From: Owenia fusiformis
Taxonomy: Eukaryota; Annelida; Polychaeta; Sabellida; Oweniidae
DNA: 64,000 bases
NCBI GenBank assembly: GCA_903813345.2
Contig: CAIIXF020000002.1
Span: 14,888,467 to 14,952,466 of the forward strand
Reading direction: 5' to 3'
This document shows positions 43,930 through 56,024 of this stretch, in pieces. Made by a program: the position numbers and the translations under genes. Under the pieces are notes generated by a model. That model did not search any database, was not told the origin of the DNA, and saw only the letters and a program-made list of their open reading frames with translations. Within the stretch, counting starts at the first letter, position 1, and every line of letters begins with the position of its first letter.

Positions 43930-46900
43930 ATGTCACCACCAAAAGTTGTGACATATTGTTATGGTCTCCGTTTTTTTTATGTCACCACCAAAAGTGGTGA
44001 CATATTGTTATGGTCTCCGTTTTTTTGCAACGGCGGTTGGAGGTTGGCGTCCGGCGTCTGTAACAATTTCTTACAACTTCCTATAACTTAACAAATACTG
44101 TTTAGACTGACTTCAATTTTTTTCTAAATCATCTACATGTTCTCAGAAGTTCAAATCTGACTTTAGATTTGACATTGTACCTTCAATGACCTTCTCAAGG
44201 TCAAAAAGGTCTTTTTTCAACTTGCTTCACATTGACTAAATTTTTTTTCAAAATCATCTACATGTTCTCAGAAATTCAAATCTGACTTTAGATTTGACTT
44301 AAGATTTGACATTTGACCTTCAAATCTGACTTTAGATTTGACATTTGACCTTCAATGACCTTCTGAAGGTCAAAAAAGGTCAAAAAGGTCTGTTTTCAAC
44401 TTGCTTCAAATTGACTAAATTTTTTTTTCAAAATCATCTACGTGTTCTCAGAAATTCAAATCTGACTTAAGATTTGACTTAAGATTTGACATTTGACCTT
44501 CAATGACCTTCTCAAGGTCAAAAAGGTCAAAAAGGTCTGTGCTTCAAATTGACTAAAATTTTTTTTCAAAATCATCTACGTGTTCTCAGAAATTCAAATC
44601 TGACTTAGGATTTGATATTTGACCTTCAATGACCTTCTCAAGGTCAAAAAAGGTCAAAAAGGTCTGTTTTCAACTTGCTTCAAATTGACTAAAACATTTT
44701 TTCAAAATCATCTACGTGTTCTCAGAAATTCAAATCTGACTTTAGATTTGACTTAAGATTTGACATTTAACCTTCAATGACCTTCTCAAAGTCAAAAAAG
44801 GTCAAAAAGGTCTTTTTTCAACTTGCTTCAAATTGGCTAATTTTTTTTTTCAAAATCATCTACCTGTTCTCAGAAATTCAAATCTGACTTTAGATTTGAC
44901 ATTTGACCTTCAATGACCTTCTCAATGTCAAAAAAGGTCAAAAAGGTATTTTTTCATCTTGCTTCAAATTGACTAAATTTTTTTTTTCAAAATCATCTAC
45001 ATGTTCTCAGAAATTCAAATCTGACTTTATTGTTATGGTCTCCGTTTTTTTGCGACGGCGGTTGGAGGTTGGCGTCCGGCGTCCGGCGTCTGTAACAATT
45101 TCTTACAACTTCCTATAACTTAACAAATACTGTTTAGACTGACTTCACTTTTTTTCTAAATCATCTACATGTTCTCAGAAGTTCAAATCTGACTTTAGAT
45201 TTGACATTTGACCTTCAATGACCTTCTCAAGGTCAAAAGGGTCTTTTTTCAACTTGCTTCACATTGACTAAATTTTTTTTCAAATCATCTACATGTTCTC
45301 AGAAATTCAAATCTGACTTTAGATTTGACATTTGACCTTCAAATCTGACTTTAGATTTGACATTTGACCTTCAAATCTGACTTTAGATTTGACATTTGAC
45401 CTTCAAATCTGACTTTAGATTTGACATTTGACCTTCAATGACCTTCTGAAGGTCAAAAAAGGTCAAAAAGGTCTGTTTTCAACTTGCTTCAAATTGACTA
45501 AATTTTTTTTTCAAAATCATCTACGTGTTCTCAGAAATTCAAATCTGACTTAGGATTTGACTTAAGATTTGACATTTGACCTTCAATGACCTTCTCAAGG
45601 TCAAAAAAGGTCAAAAAGGTCTGTTTTCAACTTGCTTCAAATTGACTAAAACATTTTTTCAAAATCATCTACGTGTTCTCAGAAATTCAAATCTGACTTT
45701 AGATTTGACTTAAGATTTGACATTTGACCTTCAATGACCTTCTCAAAGTCAAAAAAGGTCAAAAGGGTCTTTTTTCAACTTGCTTCAAATTGACTAAATT
45801 TTTTTTTCAAAATCATCTACATGTTCTCAGAAATTCAAATCTGACTTTAGATTTGACATTTGACCTTCAATGACCTTCTCAATGTCAAAAAAGGTCAAAA
45901 AGGTATTTTTTCCTCTTGCTTCAAATTGATTAAATTTTTTTTTCAAAATCATCTACATGTTCTCAGAAATTCAAATATGACTTTATATTTGACATTTGAC
46001 CTTCAATGACCTTCTCAAGGTAAAAAAAGGTCAAAAAGGTCTTTTTTCAACTTGCTTCAAATTGGCTAATTTTTTTTTCAAAATCATCTACATATTCTCA
46101 GAAATTCAAATCTGACTTTATTGTTATGGTCTCCGTTTTTTTGCGACGGCGGTTGGAGGTTGGCGTCCGGCGTCTGTAACAATTTCTTACAACTTCCTAT
46201 AACTTAACAAATACTGTTTAGACTGACTTCAATTTTTTTCTAAATCATCTACATGTTCTCAGAAGTTCAAATCTGACTTAAGATTTGACATTTGACCTTC
46301 AATGACCTTCTCAAGGTCAAAAAGGTCTTTTTTCAACTTGCTTCACATTGACTAAATTTTTTTTCAAATCATCTACATGTTCTCAGAAATTCAAATCTGA
46401 CTTTAGATTTGACTTTAGATTTGACATTTGACCTTCAAATCTGACTTTAGATTTGACATTTGACCTTCAAATCTGACTTTAGATTTGACATTTGACCTTC
46501 AATGACCTTCTCAATGTCAAAAAAGGTCAAAAAGGTATTTTTTCATCTTGCTTCAAATTGACTAAATTTTTTTTTCAAAATCATCTACATGTTCTCAGAA
46601 ATTCAAATATGACTTTATATTTGACATTTGACCTTCAATGACCTTCTCAAGGTCAAAAAAGGTCAAAAAGGTCTTTTTTCAACTTGCTTCAAATTGGCTA
46701 ATTTTTTTTTCAAAATCATCTACATATTCTGAGAAATTCAAATCTGACTTTATTGTTATGGTCTCCGTTTTTTTGCGACGGCGGTTGGAGGTTGGCGTCC
46801 GGCGTCTGTAACAATTTCTTACAACTTCCTATAACTTAACAAATACTGTTTAGACTGACTTCAATTTTTTTCTAAATCATCTACATGTTCTCAGAAGTTC

Positions 46901-48945
46901 AAATCTGACTTTAGATTTGACCTTCAATGACCTTCTCAAGGTCAAACAGGTCTTTTTTCAACTTGCTTCACATTGACTAAATTTTTTTTCAAATCATCTA
47001 CATGTTCTCAGAAATTCAAATCTGACTTTAGATTTGACTTTAGATTTGACATTTGACCTTCAAATCTGACTTTAGATTTGACATTTGACCTTCAAATCTG
47101 ACTTTAGATTTGACATTTGACCTTCAATGACCTTCTGAAGGTCAAAAAAGGTCAAAAAGGTCTGTTTTCAACTTGCTTCAAATTGACTAAATTTTTTTTT
47201 CAAAATCATCTACGTATTCTCAGAAATTCAAATCTGACTTAAGATTTGACTTAAGATTTGACATTTGACCTTCAATGACCTTCTCAAGGTAAAAAAAGGT
47301 CAAAAAGGTCTGTGCTTCTAATTGACTAAATTTTTTTTTTCAAAATCATCTACGTGTTCTCAGAAATTCAAATCTGACTTAGGATTTGACTTAAGATTTG
47401 ACATTTGACTTAAGATTTGACATTTGACCTTCAGTGACCTTCTCAAGGTAAAAAAAGGTCAAAAAGGTCTGTTTTCAACTTGCTTCAAATTGACTAAAAC
47501 ATTTTTTCAAAATCATCTACGTGTTCTCAGAAATTCAAATCTGACTTAAGATTTGACTTACGATTTGACATTTGACCTTCAGTGACCTTCTCAAGGTCAA
47601 AAAAGGTCAAAAAGGTCTTTTTTCAACTTGCTTCAAATTGACTAAATTTTTTTTCAAAATCATCTACATGTTCTCAGAAATTCAAATCTGACTTTAGATT
47701 TGACATTTGACCTTCAATGGCCTTCTCAATGTCAAAAAAGGTCAAAAAGGTATTTTTTCATCTTGCTTCAAATTGACTAAATTTTTTTTTCAAAATCATC
47801 TACATGTTCTCAGAAATTCAAATATGACTTTAGATTTGACTTAAGATTTGACATTTGACCTTCAATGACCTTCTCAAGGTCAAAAAAGGTCAAAAAGGTG
47901 TTTTTTCAACTTGCTTCAAATTGACTAATTTTTTTTTTCAAAATCATCTACATGTTCTCAGAAATTCAAATCTGACTTTAGATTTGACATTTGACCTTTA
48001 ATGACCTTCTCAAGGTCAAAAAAGGTCAAAAAGGTCTGTTTTCAACTTGCTTCAAATTGACTAATTTTTTTTTTCAAAATCATCTTCATGTTCTCAGAAA
48101 TTCAAATCTGACTTTAGATTTGACATTTACCTTTAATGACCTTCTCAAGGTCAAAAAAGGTCAAAAAGGTCTGTTTTCAACTTGCTTCAAATTGACCAAT
48201 TTTTTTTCAAAATCATCTACATCTTTTCTGAAGTTCAAATTTGACTTTATAAGTTCTCAGAAGTTCAAATCTGACTTTAGATTTGACCTTTGACCTTCAA
48301 ATCTGACTTTAGATTTGACCTTTGACCTTCAAATCTGACTTTAGATTTGACCTTTGACCTTCAATGACCTTCTCAAGGTCAAAAAGGTCTTTTTTCAACT
48401 TGCTTCAAATTGACTAATTTTTTTTTCAAAATCATCTACATGTTCTCAGAAGTTCAAATCTGACTTTAGATTTGACATTTGACCTTCAATGACCTTTTCA
48501 AGGTCAAAAAGGTCTTTTTTCATCTTGCTTCAAATTTACTTAATTTTTTTTCAAAATCATCTACATGTTCTCAGAAGTTCAAATCTGACTTCACATTTGA
48601 CATTTGACCTTCAATGACCTTTTCAAGGTCAAAAAGGTCTTTTTTCATCTTGCTTCAAATTTACTTAATTTTTTTTTCAAAATCATCTACATGTTCTCAG
48701 AAGTTCAAATCTGACTTTACATTTGACATTTGACCTTCAATGACCTTCTCAATGTCAAAAAAAGTCAAAGAGGTATTTTTTCAACTTGCTTCAGATTGAA
48801 CAATTTCTTTTTTCAAAATCATCTACAAGATCCCAGAAGCTCAAATCTTCAAAAACCTTCTTAAGGTCAAAAGGTATTTTCCAACTTGCTTTAAATTGAC
48901 CAAATTGTTTTAGGTGGTGACATTTTGTCATGTTAATGCCTTGTT
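43930..48945. mobile_element. 5-kb hairpin-ended satellite element
   Basis: Two hairpins ATGTCACCACC...GGTGGTGACAT start it (43930-43954, 43979-44003). A head block (TTATGGTCTCCG, GGTTGGCGTCCGGCGTC) recurs near 44012, 45031, 46123 and 46754. Between the blocks lie about 35 units of roughly 130 bp (TCAAAATCATCTACATG, TTCAAATCTGACTTTAG, GACCTTCAATGACCTTC). It ends GACATTTTGTCATGTTAATG then CCTTGTT. No real coding. Confidence 0.8.
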
Positions 48946-49680
48946 AAAATCTGCGTTGGGTTCTGCCCCTGATCACTGCGTCTTGTTCATTTATTATTGA
49001 ATGTTCGTATTATTTTGGATCAGGGATAATTTATTAGTTCACATTGGTGAGTTACTATAATTGCCAACATTTCTGTCTGTCCGTACGTTGATATCACTTT
49101 TATGTTAAATATCCAAAAGTATCATATGAGACCAATCATGCAAATAATGAATGAGTTATTACACTTTACACTATTTTTTGGCCCACCCTGTACATGTTAA
49201 CAATAATGTCTACACATAGAACATACTTTTCCCTTGTTGGCCCAGTACTCATAGTGCTATTTATTATTGTTGTCAGGAGTCTTTATAATTAATAACCATT
49301 ATTCATGTCACTGTCTATTCTAGCTATTCTACTCACAAAATCGTTTGTCAATGTGGTATCTATTAGTACCAGTATCTAGAAAAATATACCATATATGTGA
49401 TTGGGAGTAGACTATTATGTGAAAAGGGGAATATAAGGCTTTGGGTTAGACTTGTAATGAGTATAAGGCCTCCTAGCTATACTAATCATATGCTAGTGAA
49501 CCCATGTTCTTCTCTTCTGCCTCCGCCCCTTTCTCAAGTTTTCTTTCAAAAGTGGACCCATATCCATGACTTGTCCTCAAGACATAGAGCCACTTCTATG
49601 ATTTTTTAATTTGGGTAAAAATTATGGAGCGACATCTATGGATTTTATTGTGTTATGTTAACACAGTCCTAGGGTTTGGA
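48946..49680. other. Unassigned sequence
   Basis: No gene seen; likely CEP44 5' intron if the transcript starts further left. Confidence 0.35.
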
Positions 49681-50234
49681 AGTGGTGACAATACTTTCCA
49701 ACTTATTGTGGATGGTGTTCTGTGAACAGTGTCTGTAACAAATGGTATTTGGTAGCTGGCATTTGTAACAAATTGGCCTTTGCCGAGCGCCAATGGCATC
49801 AGTAACACATGACAGGTGGTGGCAATGGCATCAGTAACACATGACAGGTGGTGGCAATGGCATCAGTAACACATGACAGGTGGTGGCAATGGCATCAGTA
49901 ACACATGACAGGTGGTGGCAATGGCATCAGTAACACATGACAGGTGGTGGCAATGACATCAGTAACACATGACAGGTGGTGGCAATGGCATCAGTAACAC
50001 ATGACAGGTGGTGGCAATGGCATCAGTAACACATGACAGGTGGTGGCAATGGCATCAGTAACACATGACAGGTGGTGGCAATGGCATCAGTAACACATGA
50101 CAGGTGGTGGCAATGCCATCAGTAACGCATGACAGGTGGTGGCAGTGGCATCAGTAACGCATGACAGGTGGTGGCAATGGCATCAGTAACACATGACAGG
50201 CGGTGGCATTTTGCATGTTAAATAACGCCTTGTT
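49681..50234. mobile_element. Small member of the GTGGTGACA...CCTTGTT family holding a minisatellite
   Basis: Starts AGTGGTGACAAT with CTGTAACAAAT blocks and ends GGTGGCATTTTGCATGTTAA...CGCCTTGTT, the same frame as 43930-48945, but its body is the 32-bp array. Confidence 0.65.
49791..50206. repeat. 32-bp minisatellite, thirteen units
   Basis: Unit CAATGGCATCAGTAACACAT then GACAGGTGGTGG, exactly 32 bp throughout, with only a few point changes, mostly in the last units. It ends about 200 bp before the CEP44 exon. Confidence 0.95.
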
Positions 50235-50402
50235 TATCTTTAATTTTTGGATTTGTTGAGTTGCTATTTCACACTGAGCACTGATATTCGATTACAGGAA
50301 AATATTTAAAGTTCAACTTCTACACTCATTCATCTATTATTTGCTAGAATAGACAATTAAGAATGTTATAATCTGATTGAACATTTACAAAATACTTTTC
50401 AG

Positions 50403-50518
50403 AACAGACACAGCTTCCACAAGATGACAACTGGAGACATAAAGAACAACATTAGAAAGTTACAACTGTCACTAAAACTCGCAAAGTATCCAGAAACAGA
50501 TGATCTGGATATCACTAG
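50403..50518 (+). CDS. CEP44: CEP44 exon with start codon
   Basis: 21 bp of 5'UTR, then ATG at 50424; donor at 50519. The acceptor before it shows that the 5'UTR is split, so the promoter lies further left. Confidence 0.88.
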
Positions 50519-51164
50519 GTATATTTCATCATCTTATACCTGTACATGTTATGAAATACAAAACATTCTCAGAGAAAATTAAAAACTACATGAATATAAA
50601 ATCAAAAGGTATATAATGGTAACTTAAAAACAAAGGATATTTGATGGTTACTTTTATACGAGGAACTTATAAGATGGTACCTTTTATAAAAAGGGACATT
50701 TTAGGAGTAGCTTATTTATTCTTGAGACATTCATTTTGGTAACCTTTATACAGAAACATTTGATTTAGTAACTTTTTAACAAGAACTTTTGCGGCAAATG
50801 ACATTATAGAAAAGTTATATTTGCAATACAATCATATGTCAAGTAAGATTTTAAAGAGACAGTGTCTGATAGGACCACAATTAAAGTGACCCCCTCAACA
50901 TTCAGGTTCATCTTCTTTTACTTACCTACTGTCAGATACCTACTTCTATGTTAATGGTGTCAGTTTCATGATTGTATGCAAATTGTGTTTGATTTAAAAA
51001 ATATTTTAATTTGTAGTCTCTCCAAAGGCCAGGCTGCTACATACCTACCCATATACCATTATCTGTTTACTAACTATAGTGTCGCCCTAGCTGAGCGACT
51101 CTCTGAGAAGAATGTGGAGCTATTCAGCAAAACGGACCTCAGTTTCATGCAAGCTGTCTATAAG
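50424..51164 (+). CDS. CEP44: CEP44 orthologue, first two coding exons, continues beyond those read
   Basis: CEP44 is a centriole protein that in vertebrates localises to the inner centriole and is needed for centriole-to-centrosome conversion and spindle integrity. Coding exons read here are 50424-50518 and 51017-51164. The first sits in an exon starting at 50403 after TTTTCAG and encodes MTTGDIKNNIRKLQLSLKLA then KYPETDDLDIT; AG|GTATAT ends it. The second completes Ser and encodes LSKGQAATYLPIYHYLFTNY then ALAERLSEKNVELFSKTDLS and FMQAVYK, ending AAG|GTACAG in phase 0. Both match the N-terminal CEP44 domain (MATGDLK..., LPIISYSF, VELIAKNDLRFIDAVYK in human). 81 residues are visible; the next exon (expected LLRD.FNYKP) was not found before 64000. 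It is divergent from FBXO8, as in vertebrates. Confidence 0.9.
51017..51164 (+). CDS. CEP44: CEP44 second coding exon
   Basis: Acceptor TTAATTTGTAG, donor AAG|GTACAGT, 148 bp, phase 2 in and phase 0 out. Confidence 0.9.
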
Positions 51165-51245
51165 GTACAGTACACTTACTGTGTTTCATTTATTATGGTC
51201 ACTACAAAAATTGGTGAAAAAATTGTTAAGAACCATTATTTTTTT

Positions 51246-52145
51246 GGCTCACACAGTGAGCCTATGGGATCGACCAGGCGTCCGTCCGTTGGTCCGTCCG
51301 TCCATCCGTTGGTCCGTCCGTCCATCCGTTGGTCCGTCTGTCCATCCGTTGGTCCGCCATCCGTTGGTCCGTCCGTCAATATTGGCCGCACAAATTAAAA
51401 CTGCTATTCGGATTGAGTCATATCCACATTCATTTTATGCATATCCATAATGCCTATGTGACCTATCATCGCCATTTCCCAAGTTCGCCCGGTTTCCGAG
51501 AAATTGCTGATTTTGATGTCAAAAAGTCAAATTTTCTGTAAATACTAGACAGTTTGTTGAAGCAGAACTTTCAAATAACTTGTAGTAGTTGCTTTATATA
51601 CAACTTATGTCCTCTGAAGATTTCAAAGCTCTTAGAATTACAGTTTTTGGTGTTTACTCTATAAAATTTGACAAAAAGTAGGACTTGGTCATTTTCAGGA
51701 AACTTTCTCATGTATAAAGTCAATGGCAGGTTTTTTGATTGACAAGTTTCTCAAAGGTTGCCTTATACTTGATCATTTCTTGCAATGAATTACATCATTA
51801 CTAGATTTAAGCATTGCTCAATATATGTCAGCATCAAATTTTTACCGTGTTTGAGATATTTGATGTCAAAAACAGTAAAAATAAGTTATTTTTCAACTTG
51901 CTTCAATTTGACCAAAATTTTTTTTGAAAATCATCTACAAGTTCAAATCTGACATTAGTTTTAAGATTTGACCTTTACTCGACCTTCAGTGAGCTTTGAA
52001 AGGTCAAAAAATTTGATCTTTGGATGTAAATTTTGGTCAGCTTAATCACAAAATACCTTACTGAGCTCTGAATAAGTAAAATTTTCAAGGTTTTACATTC
52101 CTCTGAAGGTTCCAAACTGTGTGAGCACAGGACCGTGGGTCCTTC
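51246..52145. mobile_element. Hairpin plus GTCCGTCC element, GGCTCAC family, in CEP44 intron
   Basis: Starts with the hairpin GGCTCACACAGTGAGCC, then a GTCCGTCC/CATCCGTTG array (51281-51385), then a decaying AT-rich body that includes an AGGTCA-type tract (51890-52010). It ends near GAGCACAGGACCGTGGGTCC. Confidence 0.65.
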
Positions 52146-52534
52146 ATTTGTCATTGGTGTCTCTGTATCGGTAACATATGTTATTGTTTTCCAGGCCTTA
52201 CATTCTTTTCCAAAATAGATAATTTCAAATGATCTTCAGTTGAAAATGTGTATGATTAATAATAATGATATCATATAATTTTCTAGTAAATATGTAGAGT
52301 AATATTTAGCTATTTATTTTTTTGGGTTATGCACTATTTATAACAGTGGCACTCTAACAGGTGCATCCGGTACTTAATCATATTGGTTATACAATAAACT
52401 AGATGCGAGTAGAAATAATCTTTATTTATGTCATTAAATATTCAGTCAAAGTGATTTCATATTTGAAATCTACAAGTAAAAATACATCTAGAAATATGGT
52501 TTCCAAAATTGTTTATCAACTTTTAAAATTTAGT

Positions 52535-52680
52535 TATCCCACCGAACGAAGTTCGAGGGGGATATAGAAAAGCCGTCCGTCCGTCCGTTCGTCCGTCCGT
52601 CCGTTCGTCCGTCCGTTCGTCCGTTCGTCCGTCTGTTCGTCCGTCCGTCCATCCGCCTCCGACCCCGGTCAAAATGTGAC
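52535..52680. mobile_element. Hairpin plus GTCCGTCC element, CGAACGAAGTTCG family
   Basis: Hairpin ATCCCACCGAACGAAGTTCG then AGGGGGAT, followed by a GTCCGTCCGTTC array (52572-52650). Its right boundary is not defined. Confidence 0.65.
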
Positions 52681-53817
52681 CTGAGATGAATTTTAATATA
52701 ATTTCAAAATTTGTAGCTTATATTTGTTATGAATTCATAACATGTTATAATTATCAATAAGGGTTCTATTCAATATAGAGTTCATTAATTTAGTAGCTAA
52801 TTAAAAAAAATTGAGGTCACATTAACTTTGGCAGTGGGGTAGGCGCAACTTGACACAAAACGACTTTCTAGCAGTCAGTTTTCAATGTAATCTATACCTC
52901 AAAACATGATTTTTTGGGTTATTTTAAAATAGCAATGAAGTTCTCAAAATTTGCCATGAAGATTTTAGGGTAAAGCAGATTTTTCAAAAATATTAGTCAA
53001 TAGTACATAGAATACTACAGTATAATTTTGAACAAGTGACAAAAAAAGAAAACATTTTTTAAGTCAATGTTCTCTTGATCAAATCTCTCAAAAGTTGGTG
53101 AAAAGCTTTATTTTGGCTTATTAAATATACACTGTGAAACATGTTGAAATCTTTTTACTCAGATATGAATAAATTGATATTTTGTCCTTTTTCTCTAGGT
53201 CACATCTACCCCATGCGTCCACCATCAAAAAAAATATTTGTTCATCAATAATATTTTCTTGTAATAGGTAGATGTGATAAATTCCTACATAAGAAAAGGA
53301 TAAACACATTTATGTCAAGTATCTAGAGTACTTAATTTCAATATTTATTTTCAATACTTGTTTAAATATTATGTTTTGCCCCAAGTCGCACATACCCCAC
53401 CTCATGTAAAAATATGAAAATTTTCAATAAATCCTCTTCCCTTCAAAAGTTGATGGTAATTTTAATACTTATTTCATTGTTACCTTCTCTGAAATGTTAA
53501 CAAATAAAAATAGCCCATTTAGATCACCCATGGTACCATACATTAAGATACTAGATAATATGCATTTAAACATTGATTACCAACATATCATATGAGTATA
53601 GTTTCCTTCAAGACAGAATCTGATCTAAAGCATTGACAAAATTGCAAGCAACATGTACAAATAACATATTAATGTGGTACTGGTGATCTCAAATACAAAA
53701 TCCCATAAGATCTATGATATCCAATCAATTGGTAAAGACTAAAGATATGAGCCCAAAATGTAATAAGATTGAAATAATTGTTTCTTGTGCTTGTCTTTGT
53801 CTGTTCATTATCTGTTT
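52681..53817. other. Intron or intergenic sequence
   Basis: Perhaps the body of the 52535 element. No coding or RNA feature seen. Confidence 0.35.
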
Positions 53818-54203
53818 TCACACCATCGGTAGTATATGGTCGTCGTGATGACTATGTTTTCATTACGGTGATTGTCCCACTTTTTTGTCATCCCAATTTC
53901 GGGATTCAGCTGATTATCTTTTAGGTGGCTGAATTGTTTTCTGGCAGCCAATTTGAAGGTTTTTTGTTAAATCTTGTCATTGTCATTGTTCAGTTTTCTC
54001 CAAATCCACACACCTGTTTGTAACAGAACTGCAAAAGATCTCTACAATTATCTCCACTCTGTTATATTGCCTTAGATTTTAGTTCAATATGTGAGCTATT
54101 GATTAATATGACCAAAGTCAACATTTTTTCTTCAAAGTTTTTAAAAATAATAGGAGAAAAGTTTTCCTGGTTCATACATTGTCTGGCTATTTGGTGGTGT
54201 GAT
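53818..54203. mobile_element. Reduced inverted copy of the 145-bp-unit element
   Basis: TTCACACCATC to GGTGGTGTGAT. It holds about one diverged 145-bp unit in inverse orientation and keeps the TGGTTCATA-type left subterminal part. Confidence 0.65.
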
Positions 54204-54861
54204 CTCGTTCACGTAATGTATCTTGTTAAATATAGCTACTGTGCCTAAAAATTGATACCACAGCATTGAATTAATGGGAGTTGACTTTTAATTAAACAGA
54301 CTGTTATTTTATATCTAGTTTAAGATATTGTTTGATATAAATTCATTCTAAAAGTTACATAGATGGTACCAACTTGAAGCTAGGAATTTGTAGTATGTAG
54401 AAATAGGATATATATGTGGTGGATCTGGTGTGTGTGACATAAGGATATTAATTATGCATTTTATTATACAGGGTGTTCAGTAAATATCATGAATAGGTCT
54501 GGCATTTTGTTTTATTGTATGATATACAATGTATCAGCAAATAAATATGAATAGAATATTGAGGGTATAACACCCTATAGTACTCTTGGTTGCTATGGTA
54601 ACCATATTATCAACCAATCTAATGGTAGAACTGATATCTTTAAATAAATCAATTCAGAAATGTCCAATGCATATGCTCATAAATTTTCATATTTGGACCA
54701 ATACTAACAGTAACAAAATACCAGACCAATGCACCTTTTTTCTTTACAGAGGGTATACTATTTTGTAGCGATTTAGTATGAATAATTAGTCTCTGCATAC
54801 AATTTTGCCATTTGACGTCAATTGTATTCTGTATATTGAATATTTTTTGGTGATTTGTTAT

Positions 54862-55638
54862 CACAGGCTGTTATCGAAAGATTTGTGCGCTGTGACGGAT
54901 CATGCTATTGTTCATAAAAACACTAAGAATACTTCACAATTTATTTTTTAACTCATATGTTTAGTTATATCAAAGAAAATTACCTACTCCATGCAATGGA
55001 TATATCATTTGTGAGTAACCGCCAAAGTATCATACGCTAAAATGTACCATTTCTTTTTTTAACTTTTTAGTGGCATGATATAGTGACATGATAATATTTA
55101 CATATGATTTCAGCATAACTCTGAATGTATTTATGAAGATCTGGATGTATTGGGTCATTTATTTCATAAAAAATAATGTTTAATTTTTTTGTCTGCTGTG
55201 ACGGAGCAGTTTCACTTTTCACATTTGCAACTGCTTCATCACAGCGGACAACAAAATTAAACATTATTTTTTATGAAAAATAATTAAAAAGACCAAATAC
55301 ATCAAAATCTCATTGATACTTTCAGAGTTATGCTGAAAACATATGTAAATATTATCATGTCACTGTATCGTACCATTAAAAAGCTAAAAAAAGAAATGGT
55401 ACATTTTGGGGTATGATACTCTGGCGCCATTTTCAATAGCTTTACCTCCTAGCATTATGGGACTTCAAACAGAAGTGAAAGTTCCCCACAAATGATATAT
55501 CCATTGCATGGAGTAAGTAATTTTCTTTGGTAAAACGAAACATATGAGTTAAAAAATAAATTATGAAGTATTCTTAGTGTTTTTATGAAAATAACATGCT
55601 CCGTCAAAGCGGACAAATATTTTTGATACCAGCCTGTG
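54862..55638. mobile_element. Fold-back element with 5-bp duplication
   Basis: 777 bp, nearly palindromic, ends CACAGGCTGTTATCGAAAGA and CACAGGCTGGTATCAAAAAT. GTTAT is duplicated at 54857-54861 and 55639-55643. The inner arms share GAGTTATGCTGAAAACATAT-type runs. A half copy lies at 2818-3202. Confidence 0.85.
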
Positions 55639-56024
55639 GTTATGGACTTTTATATTAATTAAAAACATATTCATTTAGATATTTTCATGGATAAAGCAAC
55701 TACTTAAAACAAAGACACTGGCTCTAGATTGCATCGTATATTTTAAAGAAAATTAAGAAGTTTACTTTAGGTATTTATGATGTTTATCAATGTTAATTGT
55801 TGAATTGAACACATGTGAAGATGTTTACTCTATAGATCAGGATTAACAACACAGTACATGTTCATCATTAACTGTGAACTGGTAAAAGCATTAATTTGAA
55901 TAATATCTGAACTTCAATAGGAATCCCATTCTCTATAGATAACAAAAGATCTCTTAAAAAACAATACTTTTAATTAAAAGTAACTTATAATCATAGTACA
56001 TGAAATGCATTATTTTTTGTTATA

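Noticed and set aside
44903-48293. Open frames of 71-100 codons in the 43.9-48.9 kb array
   Set aside because: Repeat translations (MTFNDLLKVKKGQKG-type) with no start context or conservation pattern.
49791-50206. CRISPR-like regular array
   Set aside because: Units are contiguous and nearly identical with no spacers. It is a minisatellite in an animal genome.
50976-51450. 140- and 112-codon open frames with RPSVGPSV repeats
   Set aside because: They read through CEP44 exon 2, its donor and the GTCCGTCC array. Only 51017-51164 is coding.
54472-54500. mariner-type end CAGGGTGTTCAGTAAATATC as a full element
   Set aside because: No inverted partner end was found in the next kilobase.
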